Below are positions 7,038-13,903 of a DNA stretch of 25,655 bases, one piece after another. The notes below the pieces were generated by a model, which was not told where the DNA came from, made no database searches, and saw nothing but the letters and a program-made list of their open reading frames with translations. Each line of letters opens with the position of its first letter. Position 1 is the first letter of the stretch. Source of the DNA: an uncultured Eisenbergiella sp. (lineage in GTDB: Bacteria; Bacillota; Clostridia; Lachnospirales; Lachnospiraceae); the NCBI GenBank assembly GCA_910585455.1, contig CAJUEL010000056.1:1-25655 (forward strand), in the 5' to 3' direction. The position numbers and the translations under genes are program-made.

Positions 7038-8107
7038 TACGGGAAAAAGAGGACGTATTGATTCTGGCGCTGGAAAGCTCCTGCGATGAAACGGCGGCGG
7101 CGGTGATCAAAAACGACAGGACTGTCCTGTCCAATGTGATTTATTCCCAGATCGACCTGCATACCCTCTACGGCGGCGTGGTGCCGGAAATCGCTTCCAG
7201 AAAGCATATTGAGAAGGTCAATCAGGTTGTGAAAAAAGCGCTTGCGGATGCAAATGTGTCTCTGGAGGACATCACCGCCGTGGCGGTGACCTGCGGACCG
7301 GGACTGGTGGGAGCGCTTTTGGTCGGCGTATCGGCGGCGAAAGCGATCGCCTTTGCCGCACAAAAGCCGTTGATCGGCGTGCATCATATTGAAGGGCATA
7401 TCTGCGCGAACTATATTGAGAATGAAGCGCTGGAGCCTCCCTTTTTGTGTCTCGTGGTATCCGGCGGGCATTCCCATCTGGTGATGGTGAAGGATTACGG
7501 CGTTTATGAGATTCTGGGCAGAACGAGGGACGATGCGGCGGGAGAAGCCTTTGACAAGGTAGCCCGCGCCATTGGACTGGGCTATCCGGGCGGACCGAAG
7601 GTGGACCGGGTATCCCGGGAAGGAAACCCGGAGGCGATCGCTTTTCCCAGACCGAAGCTGGTTGACAATGTGTATGATTTCAGCTTCAGCGGCTTAAAAT
7701 CCGCCGTGCTCAATTATTTAAACGGCTGTCAGATGAAAGGAATCGCAGTGAACCAGGCGGATGTGGCGGCTTCCTTTCAAAAGGCGGTGGTGGACGTGCT
7801 GGTGGAGCATTCCATGCACGCCTGCGCCCAATACGGCATGAAAAAATTTGCCATTGCCGGAGGCGTAGCGTCCAATTCCCATCTGCGGGAGGCGCTCACA
7901 GAGGCATGTAGGCGGGAGAATATCCTGTTTTATCACCCTTCTCCCGTTTTCTGCACGGATAATGCGGCGATGATCGGCGTGGCGGGCTGCTATGAATACA
8001 AAAAGGGCGTGCGGCACGGCTGGGATCTGAACGCGGTACCGAATCTGAAGCTGGGAGAGCGAATAGACCAGATGAACCAGATAAACGTAGCGGCAGCGGA
8101 TGCCTGA
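7034..8107 (+). CDS. tsaD: TsaD, tRNA threonylcarbamoyladenosine transferase
   Basis: The 357-residue protein shows ALESSCDETAAAV near the N-terminus. The metal-binding HHIEGH motif has His118 and His122 as expected iron ligands, with GGVASN and FCTDNAAMIG (third ligand Asp) near the C-terminus. TsaD transfers the threonylcarbamoyl group from its AMP adduct to A37 of tRNA, in complex with TsaB and TsaE from the same operon. It is coupled to rnz by a 4-nt overlap. Its last codons extend 8 nt past the first in-frame ATG of the next reading frame, but ispD most likely starts later (8148). Confidence 0.96.
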   Translation: MIREKEDVLILALESSCDETAAAVIKNDRTVLSNVIYSQIDLHTLYGGVVPEIASRKHIEKVNQVVKKALADANVSLEDITAVAVTCGPGLVGALLVGVSAAKAIAFAAQKPLIGVHHIEGHICANYIENEALEPPFLCLVVSGGHSHLVMVKDYGVYEILGRTRDDAAGEAFDKVARAIGLGYPGGPKVDRVSREGNPEAIAFPRPKLVDNVYDFSFSGLKSAVLNYLNGCQMKGIAVNQADVAASFQKAVVDVLVEHSMHACAQYGMKKFAIAGGVASNSHLREALTEACRRENILFYHPSPVFCTDNAAMIGVAGCYEYKKGVRHGWDLNAVPNLKLGERIDQMNQINVAAADA

Positions 8108-8147
8108 TCTGCCATGGGTGGGCGGCCACTGCCGGAAAGGTGGGCAT

Positions 8148-8897
8148 ATGCCGGATAAAAAATTCTGCACTGCGGTGGTGCTTGCCGCAGGGCAGGGGAA
8201 ACGAATGGGCACGAATGTGGCCAAGCAATACCTGAAGATCGGCGGGAAGCCGCTTCTATATTATGCGCTGCGGGCTTTTGAACAATCTCCTCTCATAGAT
8301 GCGATCGTGCTGGTGGTCGGCAGTATGGAGCAGATATCCTGGTGCCAGAAGAACCTTGTGGATGCCTGCGGCTTTTCCAAGGTGGACACCATCACCGTGG
8401 GCGGCAGGGAGCGCTACGATTCCGTTTACCGCGCGCTCTGTGTGATCGCCGATGATATGTGCGGGCAGGCGAAAGAGGGCTATGTGTTCATTCACGACGG
8501 CGCGCGTCCGCTTGTGACGCCGGAAATTCTGGAACGGTGCCTGCATGAGGTCCAACAGCATGAAGCCTGTGTGGCGGCAATGCCGGTCAAGGATACGATC
8601 AAGCTGGCGGATGAAGAAGGATTTGCCCAATCCACCCCCCGGCGGGATCTGCTCTGGACGGTGCAGACGCCGCAGACTTTTTCCTTTCCGCTGATTTTTC
8701 GCGCCTATCAGGAAATGATGCGCACACGGGCACAGTGGGAAAGGACAGGTCTGAAAATCACCGACGACGCCATGGTGGTGGAAACCTTCACGGACCGAAA
8801 GGTAAAGCTGACAGAGGGCTCCTATGAAAATATCAAAGTGACCACCCCGGAGGACCTCATCCTTGCCGGGGCATTCCTGACCGGGCATGACAGGTAA
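8148..8897 (+). CDS. ispD: IspD, MEP cytidylyltransferase
   Basis: The 249-residue protein has the nucleotide-binding VVLAAGQGKRMG at the N-terminus, VGGRERYDSVYRAL, IHDGARPLVTPE, the VQTPQTF substrate loop and a C-terminal VTTPEDL. It makes CDP-methylerythritol in the non-mevalonate isoprenoid pathway. The ATG at 8148 follows GGAAAGGTGG with fitting spacing; an upstream in-frame ATG at 8100 would add 16 residues unlike the family. It is the last gene of this operon. Its TAA lies inside the outermost pairing segment of the giant inverted repeat at 8894-9252, and no conventional terminator was seen after it. Confidence 0.94.
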   Translation: MPDKKFCTAVVLAAGQGKRMGTNVAKQYLKIGGKPLLYYALRAFEQSPLIDAIVLVVGSMEQISWCQKNLVDACGFSKVDTITVGGRERYDSVYRALCVIADDMCGQAKEGYVFIHDGARPLVTPEILERCLHEVQQHEACVAAMPVKDTIKLADEEGFAQSTPRRDLLWTVQTPQTFSFPLIFRAYQEMMRTRAQWERTGLKITDDAMVVETFTDRKVKLTEGSYENIKVTTPEDLILAGAFLTGHDR

Positions 8898-9252
8898 CAG
8901 CCCGCAATGTTATTTGGTCTGGCGCCGGAGACGAAGCGGAGAACCGGCAACGGGCATGGGGCGGAAGCCGGTCGTGAGGGACTGACAGTTTTCGACCGCG
9001 TTATCCGGGGCGGGAAATTCCACAAAACCGCCTAAGATTCCTGAACGCAGCAGGGCGCAATAAACTCACTCCGTTCGGACAGTATTGCGCCCCGCTGCAG
9101 GAATCTTAAGCAATTTTGGGAATTTCTCCGCCCCGGATAAAGCGGTCGAAAACTGTCAGTCTCTCACGACCGGCTTCCGCCCCATGCTCATTGACGGTTC
9201 TCCGCTCCGTCTCCGGCGCCAGACCAAATGACATTGCTGCCTGAACTGTTAC
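8894..9252. repeat. Giant imperfect palindrome, arms about 160 bp
   Basis: Almost the whole gap between ispD and tRNA-Val folds on itself. GTAACAG (8894-8900) pairs with CTGTTAC (9246-9252). After a small asymmetric loop, 8904-9062 pairs with 9083-9237 through about 150 bp with roughly ten mismatches and a few one- or two-base bulges. The apex stem is GGGCGCAATA/TATTGCGCCC, with a 20-nt loop (9063-9082) that contains TCCGTTCGGA. No ORF of substance lies within it. The two arms have drifted apart slightly, so this is an old duplication or a MITE-like element, not a cloning artefact. It could also act as a transcript end for the ispD operon. Its class is unknown. Confidence 0.88.
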
Positions 9253-9280
9253 GAAAAATGCAGGAAATAAAATTTTCTGG

Positions 9281-9309
9281 TTGACCGCAGGCGGAAAATC
9301 TGGTATTCT
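9281..9309 (+). promoter_or_regulatory. Promoter of the tRNA-Val gene
   Basis: TTGACC (9281-9286) and TATTCT (9304-9309) are separated by 17 bp. Initiation near 9316 would place the mature tRNA 5' end (9321) only about 5 nt downstream, as often seen for single tRNA genes. Confidence 0.65.
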
Positions 9310-9320
9310 ATTTTTCAGAT

Positions 9321-9393
9321 GGAGATATAGCTCAGCTGGGAGAGCATTTGCTTGACGTGTAAAGGGTCGCAGGTTCGAGTCCTGTTGTCTCCA
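9321..9393 (+). tRNA. tRNA-Val (anticodon GAC), CCA not encoded
   Basis: All cloverleaf arms can be drawn: acceptor GGAGATA/TGTCTCC, D arm GCTC/GAGC with the AGCTGGGA loop, anticodon stem TTTGC/GTAAA with loop TTGACGT, a 5-nt variable loop, and T arm GCAGG/CCTGT with TTCGAGT. Anticodon GAC reads GUC and GUU valine codons. The discriminator base is A (9393), followed by TAG, so CCA must be added after transcription. This agrees with the RNase Z gene nearby. It has its own promoter and terminator. Confidence 0.93.
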
Positions 9394-9396
9394 TAG

Positions 9397-9440
9397 AAAG
9401 AACCGGGAAGCTCATGGGATTGAGGACCGGTTCTTTTTTT
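9397..9440 (+). terminator. Terminator of tRNA-Val
   Basis: AAAGAACCGG (9397-9406) pairs with CCGGTTCTTT (9427-9436), and the T-run extends to 9440. The stem is 10 bp with a 20-nt loop. It begins 4 nt after the tRNA. Confidence 0.85.
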
Positions 9441-9571
9441 ACAGTTGTTCAGATAGAACTGTCTGAACCAATTTCATTTCCTTCCGATCCCCACCCTGAA
9501 ATGGAATGGCATTGATTTATTCGGGATAGGTACCCAGAGTGATTTATTTTAGATGAAGGAAGGTAACTACC

Positions 9572-10021
9572 ATGAAAAACAATAAATTCAGAACATTATT
9601 ACCGATAATGACAATATGCATGGCATTAACGGGCTGCGCCGATACGCAGGGAAGCGTTTATACGTCGTATGTGCCCGTAGACTATCGCAATGACACGGGT
9701 TCAGAGCCTGCTGTTACGGAAAGCGCCCCGGCGGATGAGCCGGCAATTGCGCCGGAAGACGAAACCGATGATACACCCGCTGCCCTGGATGATACGCCTT
9801 CGCCCTCAACGCCGGAAAATCCGGCTGACAACACGGAGCTTACGCCTGTGACCGAAGTGGCTGGGTATAAGTACCATCGCCCGACTGCTGAGGAGCGCTG
9901 GCTTGCTGCTATGCAGAGTTACGAATTAGAGCAAATCAACGAACTCCGTAAATCCCTCGGTATTTCTCCGTTGGTATTCGATTCCGAACTTGCCGCTATT
10001 GGCAATATCAGGCACCTGTAG
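9572..10021 (+). CDS. Lipoprotein with a CAP/SCP-like domain, truncated
   Basis: The 149-residue product starts with a lipoprotein signal peptide (lipobox LTGC, Cys22). A Pro-, Asp-, Glu- and Thr-rich linker follows (about 40-95), of the kind that spans a cell wall. From about residue 115, YELEQINELRKSLGISPLVF looks like the first helix and strand of a CAP (cysteine-rich secretory/PR-1) domain. The frame then ends at NIRHL, far short of the usual 120 to 150 domain residues. No continuation is visible in the other frames, and the sequence becomes AT-rich just after the stop. It was probably cut off by an insertion or deletion; the product may be exported but not functional. Ribosome binding site: GGAAGG. 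Confidence 0.72.
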   Translation: MKNNKFRTLLPIMTICMALTGCADTQGSVYTSYVPVDYRNDTGSEPAVTESAPADEPAIAPEDETDDTPAALDDTPSPSTPENPADNTELTPVTEVAGYKYHRPTAEERWLAAMQSYELEQINELRKSLGISPLVFDSELAAIGNIRHL

Positions 10022-10101
10022 GACATTCATTATGTCCGTCTTTATCGTTTTGACCGGAAAAAGAAATAAAATTGCAGATAATATGAATATTGGAGGATTG
10101 C

Positions 10102-11613
10102 ATGGAACGGTTTGATTTTGACCTCAAATTCTTTGATAAATACAGAGAAGGTAACAGACTGGAAGTAAAGAAAGCCAATGGGGGATTGCCCAATAGCCTT
10201 TGGGATACTTATTCTTCTTTTTCAAATTGTAATGGCGGCATGATCATACTTGGCATAAAGGAGCGTGAGGATGGCAGCTGGTATACGACACATTTACAAA
10301 ACAGGGATAAATTGCTGAAAGATTTCTGGGATACAATCAATAATCGTACAAAGGTCAGTGCGAACCTTTTGACGGAAGAAAATGTAGATACTTATGAAGT
10401 GAATGGAGATGTGATCATAACAATCTATGTTCCCAGAGCAGAACGCGAAAATAAGCCGGTCTATATTAATGGTGATTTGCTTAAGGGAACATTTAGAAGG
10501 GATCACGAAGGTGATTACCACTGTTCCGAAGCAGAAGTACGAGGGATGCTTAGAGATCAGGCGGATAGAAGTATGGATAACAAGATACTGATAAATATGG
10601 ATATGACTGTATTATGTCAGGAAACTATAAAAGATTTCAGGTCGCGCCATAAAGTGGTCAATGAGAACCATGTGTGGCATAAGTTGGAGGATTGGGAATA
10701 CCTTGAAAGAATAGGAGCAGCGCAGATTTCAGATGGAGATGGAAAGCTGCATCCAACAGTTGCAGGGCTTCTTATGTTTGGGGAGGAATATAAAATACGA
10801 TATGAATTTCCTGAATATTTTCTTGATTACAGAGAAATGCTTGATCCGACAATAAGATGGACGGACAGATTGGAATCAAGTTCGGGTGAATGGAGTGGAA
10901 ATCTGATAGATTTCTTTTTTCAAATGGAGCGAAAGCTTCTCAGAGATTTGAAAAAGCCATTTAAACTTGAGGGATTTACAAGGATTGATGAGACTCCGGT
11001 CCATAAGGCGATCAGGGAGGCTTTGGCAAATTGTATCGCAAATGCAGATTTTAATTTCCCGCGTGGGATTGTAATCAAAAAAGATATGGAATCTCTTGTT
11101 ATTGAGAATCCGGGGAGCATTATTATCGGCAAAGGGCAGATGCTCAAAGGCGGAATATCCGAGCCAAGAAATAAAGTAATCATGAAAATGTTCAATCTAA
11201 TCCGTGTAGGTGAGCGTGCTGGAAGCGGCGTGCCGGATATATTCAGTACATGGGAAAGCGAAGGCTGGATAGAGCCGATAATAGAAGAACAGTATAAACC
11301 GGATCGGACTATATTGAAATTGTCTTTTATAGAAAAAAAAGTTCTTCCAGATTTTCTTCCAGAAAGTAAAAAATCTGGAAGAAAATCTGGAAGAAAAAAA
11401 ATAAAGACAAATGAGATAGAAAAACGGAAAGAAGCGGTGTTGCAGTTAATCAAAGAAAATAGTTATATTACGGTAAGTGAATTAGTGGAAAAGCTGAAAT
11501 TATCGCGTGGGATGGTAGAAAGCGCGTTAAAGAATTTGAAATTTGAGGGAAAACTTGTTCGTGAAGGATCCACAAAAGCGGGGAAATGGATTGTAAAGGA
11601 TAAATCAAAATAG
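10102..11613 (+). CDS. AlbA_2/HATPase-type putative transcriptional regulator
   Basis: The 503-residue protein resembles the family annotated as AlbA_2 (Schlafen-like) domain plus HATPase_c_4. The N-terminal part has EVKKANGG (21-28) and FSNCNGGMIILGIKE (40-54). The C-terminal part has HKAIREALANCIANADF (301-317), ENPG (335-338), EPRNKVI and GERAGSGVPDI (370-380). A Lys/Ser/Gly linker (420-435) leads to a predicted winged helix (about 440-500, ITVSELVEKLKLSRGMVESAL). The ATG at 10102 lies 5 nt after GGAGG; a TTG 12 nt earlier is less likely. Base composition is clearly more AT-rich than its neighbours, which fits horizontal transfer. Members are linked to mobile DNA and stress control, but the role here is unknown. 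Confidence 0.8.
   Translation: MERFDFDLKFFDKYREGNRLEVKKANGGLPNSLWDTYSSFSNCNGGMIILGIKEREDGSWYTTHLQNRDKLLKDFWDTINNRTKVSANLLTEENVDTYEVNGDVIITIYVPRAERENKPVYINGDLLKGTFRRDHEGDYHCSEAEVRGMLRDQADRSMDNKILINMDMTVLCQETIKDFRSRHKVVNENHVWHKLEDWEYLERIGAAQISDGDGKLHPTVAGLLMFGEEYKIRYEFPEYFLDYREMLDPTIRWTDRLESSSGEWSGNLIDFFFQMERKLLRDLKKPFKLEGFTRIDETPVHKAIREALANCIANADFNFPRGIVIKKDMESLVIENPGSIIIGKGQMLKGGISEPRNKVIMKMFNLIRVGERAGSGVPDIFSTWESEGWIEPIIEEQYKPDRTILKLSFIEKKVLPDFLPESKKSGRKSGRKKIKTNEIEKRKEAVLQLIKENSYITVSELVEKLKLSRGMVESALKNLKFEGKLVREGSTKAGKWIVKDKSK
11342..11395. repeat. 22-bp perfect inverted repeat inside a coding region
   Basis: The segments 11342-11363 and 11374-11395 are exact inverted repeats with a 10-nt spacer. 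Each arm contains two copies of TTCTTCCAGA or its complement. The right arm encodes the SGRKSGRK linker of the AlbA_2/HATPase protein. An mRNA hairpin of 22 bp would form within the gene. It lies between the ATPase and winged-helix parts. Confidence 0.85.
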
Positions 11614-11673
11614 GTGCACCTCATTTTGGTTACTTTTCACGGGGTGGGGAAACAAATTGAATAATTACTTTAG

Positions 11674-11710
11674 GCACTGTGGTTGAAATAAACAACCATG
11701 GTGCTTTTTT
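11674..11710 (+). terminator. Terminator of the AlbA_2/HATPase gene
   Basis: A 12-bp stem including two G-U pairs (11674-11685 with 11693-11704) has a 7-nt loop and six T (11705-11710). It lies 60 nt after the stop codon. Confidence 0.8.
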
Positions 11711-11716
11711 GCTTAT

Positions 11717-11743
11717 AGTGGCAAATTCGAAGTTATTGCCACT
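11717..11743. repeat. 8-bp inverted repeat, possible mobile element end
   Basis: AGTGGCAA (11717-11724) is an exact inverted repeat of TTGCCACT (11736-11743). It stands just before the promoter of the IS-associated ORF at 11803. It could be part of an element end or an operator. No matching copy was found after 12416. Confidence 0.4.
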
Positions 11744-11749
11744 AATATG

Positions 11750-11778
11750 TTGGCATTATGATAGTGATATGTTACAAT
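11750..11778 (+). promoter_or_regulatory. Promoter of the IS-associated ORF
   Basis: TTGGCA (11750-11755) and TACAAT (11773-11778) are 17 bp apart. The start codon at 11803 lies 25 nt beyond the -10, after AGGAGG. Confidence 0.6.
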
Positions 11779-11802
11779 GGTTTTATCATCAGGAGGTGCG
11801 AA

Positions 11803-12174
11803 ATGTCATCTATTATCAAAAAATTTAATAAGCAAACAGGAGTTACTTACGTCTATGAATCAGAATCCTACTGGGACAAAGAAAAGAAACAGCCCCGTTC
11901 AAGAAGAAAACTGATCGGGAAGATCGATGAGGAAACGGGCGAGATCGTCCCAACAGGCGGAAGGGGAAACCGTAAAAAGAGGGATCTGACAGATATCCCC
12001 GAAAAGCTTGTTCCAGACAGGAATTTTGAAGCCCTCTGTATGGAACAGGCCGGGCAGATCCGACAAGATGAAGAGGAAATAGCTGCACTTAAAAAGCAGG
12101 TCATGGAGCTTACGTTATCTGTCGATGAATATAAAAGGCGTCTCTCAAAAATAGAAGAGCTTTCCCGGATTTAA
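11803..12174 (+). CDS. IS66-like element accessory ORF
   Basis: The 123-residue product starts MSSIIKKFNKQTGVTYVYES. Then come SYWDKEKKQPRSRRKLIGKID and ETGEIVPTGG, a basic N-terminal region I recognise from small ORFs placed directly before transposase genes in gut Clostridia. From about residue 80 the chain becomes a predicted coiled coil (DEEEIAALKKQVMELTLSVDEYKRRL). The ATG at 11803 has AGGAGG 6 nt upstream; an earlier in-frame ATG at 11758 lies inside the promoter and is rejected. The next ORF of such elements follows 35 nt later but is broken. It probably has no role once the transposase is lost. Family assignment is from memory. Confidence 0.65.
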   Translation: MSSIIKKFNKQTGVTYVYESESYWDKEKKQPRSRRKLIGKIDEETGEIVPTGGRGNRKKRDLTDIPEKLVPDRNFEALCMEQAGQIRQDEEEIAALKKQVMELTLSVDEYKRRLSKIEELSRI

Positions 12175-12209
12175 AAAGGGAACCAATGCGCGGAGGGAAA
12201 AGAAAGGCA

Positions 12210-12416
12210 ATGAACGATCAGCAGTATTTTTTGACAACTTCATTATCCTGCCAGCTCAGGGCAGCACGCCAGGAACTTTCTTCCTTCCGGGAAGGCGAAG
12301 CCTATGTAAAACTGCGCCGTGATTACGAGGGCATCATCCGCGGTTTGAACCAAACCATAAAAAACTCCGGCAGGAACGGGATGATTTTTCTTTTTCACGC
12401 AAAGTTTTTAAAATAA
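12210..12416 (+). pseudogene. Frameshifted, truncated IS66-like transposase start
   Basis: The frame starts MNDQQYFLTTSLSCQLRAAR after AGAAAGG. It continues with a helical, charged sequence (GEAYVKLRRDYEGIIRGLNQTIK). At a run of six A (12359-12364) the protein-like signal moves to another frame: the +1 frame reads KLRQERDDFSFSRK, a natural continuation, while the open frame gives NSGRNGMIFLF. Loss of one A from a run of seven explains this. In both frames the similarity ends by about 12405, and the S10 promoter begins at 12431. The remaining several hundred codons of a transposase, including catalytic residues, are absent. Length as now read is 68 residues. Recognition of the family is from memory. 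Confidence 0.65.
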
Positions 12417-12430
12417 ATTTAAAAACCCTC

Positions 12431-12459
12431 TTGCTTTTTTGCGCGGGATAGTTTATACT
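12431..12459 (+). promoter_or_regulatory. Promoter of the S10-spc operon
   Basis: TTGCTT (12431-12436) and TATACT (12454-12459) are separated by exactly 17 bp, the only strong promoter pattern before rpsJ. A GC-rich stretch, GCGCGGG, lies in the spacer. Initiation near 12466 gives a leader of about 290 nt. The -35 starts only 14 nt after the end of the transposase remnant. Confidence 0.7.
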
Positions 12460-12465
12460 GGCAAG

Positions 12466-12756
12466 TGCTGTGACATGATAGCGATGAAACATGAGGTTGC
12501 TGCTGCGGAAAATACATAATCCCTGCAGGTTTTTATGTGGAGCGAATGTCAAGTTAGAAAACTGACGACAAGTCACTGTACCGTATAACAGCACCCGCCG
12601 GATGACCGGATGGGGGAAACAACGTGCATGTCTGCTGATAAGTGGAAGCAAAAGAGTGCTTCCAGGGTTGCTTAGAAAGAGGACACACACGGGAGAGTGT
12701 ACAGTCACCGCTTGTCGCACTTATTTCAAAAGCGCGAAAAGGAGGCGACTTTTTTT
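12466..12756 (+). promoter_or_regulatory. Structured 5' leader of the S10 operon
   Basis: The leader can form a branched structure. One hairpin (12548-12566, AGAA loop) precedes a long-range helix made of CGACAAG (12566-12572) with CTTGTCG (12711-12717) and CTGTAC (12576-12581) with GTACAG (12699-12704). Inside it are a CCGG/CCGG hairpin closed by CCC/GGG (12594-12614) and an 8-bp hairpin TGGAAGCA/TGCTTCCA (12643-12664). The ribosome binding site of rpsJ follows 21 nt after the closing helix. In many bacteria an operon protein such as L4 binds such a leader to repress the operon. Whether that holds here is inference. Confidence 0.55.
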
Positions 12757-13074
12757 ATGGCAAATCAGGTAATGCGTATTACACTGAAAGCTTACGATCA
12801 TCAGTTGGTTGATGCGTCTGCGAAGAAAATCATCGAAACAGTCAAGAAAAACGGAGCACAGGTGAGCGGACCGGTGCCGCTTCCGACCAAGAAGGAAGTG
12901 GTCACGATTCTGCGGGCTGTCCACAAGTACAAGGACTCCAGAGAGCAGTTCGAACGCAGAACACACAAGAGACTGATCGATATCATTGCACCCACACCCA
13001 AGACTGTCGATGCGCTGCAGAGACTGGAAATGCCTGCCGGTGTGTACATTGATATCAAAATGAAAACCAAATAA
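12757..13074 (+). CDS. rpsJ: Ribosomal protein S10
   Basis: The 105-residue protein (MANQVMRITLKAYDHQLVD) is normal length. It has the conserved GPVPLPTKKEVVTILR loop and KRLIDIIAPTPKTVDAL. S10 is a 30S head protein and also the NusE partner of NusB in antitermination. The ATG at 12757 is the family start; the GGAGG at 12741-12745 is 11 nt away, and seven T fill the gap (12750-12756), an unusually long and U-rich spacing. It is the first gene of the S10-spc operon, followed by a 122-nt gap before rplC. Confidence 0.97.
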   Translation: MANQVMRITLKAYDHQLVDASAKKIIETVKKNGAQVSGPVPLPTKKEVVTILRAVHKYKDSREQFERRTHKRLIDIIAPTPKTVDALQRLEMPAGVYIDIKMKTK

Positions 13075-13196
13075 TCAACGCAACCAAAAACAAGCCTCTA
13101 CAAGACGTATGAATAGTCCAACGGCAAAGAAACCGCAGAGAAAAGCGGTCATGCTGCGAACATTCCGCTATGTAGAACAAAACAGGAGGTCAATCA

Positions 13197-13880
13197 ATGA
13201 AAAAAGGTATTTTGGCGATTAAAGTCGGGATGACCCAGATCTTTGACGAAAACGGCACACTCGTTCCCGTAACGGTGCTTCAGGCCGGTCCCTGTGTGGT
13301 TACACAGATCAAGACCGTTGAGAACGATGGCTATGAAGCGGTACAGGTCGGCTTTGTGGACAAGAAGGAAAGAATTGTCAACAAAGACAAGGCGGGCAAG
13401 AAGGAAGTCATCCACAGACACGGCGTAAATAAAGCGATGAAGGGACACTTCGCGAAGGCGGGCGTTTCCTGCAAGAGATATGTGAGAGAATTCCGGTTTG
13501 AAAATGCTTCTGAATATGCGCTGGCACAGGAGATCAAGGCGGACATTTTTGCTGCCGGCGACAGAGTGGATGCCACTGCAATCAGCAAGGGTAAGGGCTT
13601 CCAGGGCGCGATCAAGAGACATGGTCAGCACAGAGGACCTATGGCGCACGGCTCCAAGTTCTATCGTCATCAGGGTTCCAACGGTGCATGTTCTTCCCCG
13701 AGCCGCGTATTCAAGGGCAAGGGAATGCCGGGCCACATGGGCTGCGTGAGAGTGACCGTCCAGAATCTGGATGTGGTGAAGGTTGACGCAGACAAGAATC
13801 TGATCCTTGTAAAGGGTGCGGTACCGGGACCTAAGAAAGCTTTAGTGACAATCAAAGAAACCACCAAGGTGGAAGCTTAA
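13197..13880 (+). CDS. rplC: Ribosomal protein L3
   Basis: The 227-residue protein begins MKKGILAIKVGMTQIFDENG. It has the typical central loop RHGQHRGPMAHGSKFYRHQGS and the KGKGMPGHMG segment that reaches towards the peptidyl transferase centre. It is somewhat longer than the usual 205 to 215 residues because of extra sequence in the middle (about 90-125). L3 is an early 50S assembly protein. An AGGAGG precedes the ATG, and rplD follows 23 nt after the stop. Confidence 0.97.
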   Translation: MKKGILAIKVGMTQIFDENGTLVPVTVLQAGPCVVTQIKTVENDGYEAVQVGFVDKKERIVNKDKAGKKEVIHRHGVNKAMKGHFAKAGVSCKRYVREFRFENASEYALAQEIKADIFAAGDRVDATAISKGKGFQGAIKRHGQHRGPMAHGSKFYRHQGSNGACSSPSRVFKGKGMPGHMGCVRVTVQNLDVVKVDADKNLILVKGAVPGPKKALVTIKETTKVEA

Positions 13881-13903
13881 ATTAGGAAAGGAGGACTACA
13901 CAG

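Noticed and set aside
9321..9393. tRNA-Val 3' end as a proven attachment site
   Set aside because: No second copy of the 3' end and no integrase gene were found in the window.
10008..10193. Minus-strand 61-codon frame before the AlbA_2/HATPase gene
   Set aside because: It overlaps two plus-strand genes and their control region, and no family was recognised.
12484..12519. Possible 11-residue leader peptide in the S10 leader
   Set aside because: ATG to TAA is open, but no ribosome binding site is seen and its codons show no attenuation pattern.
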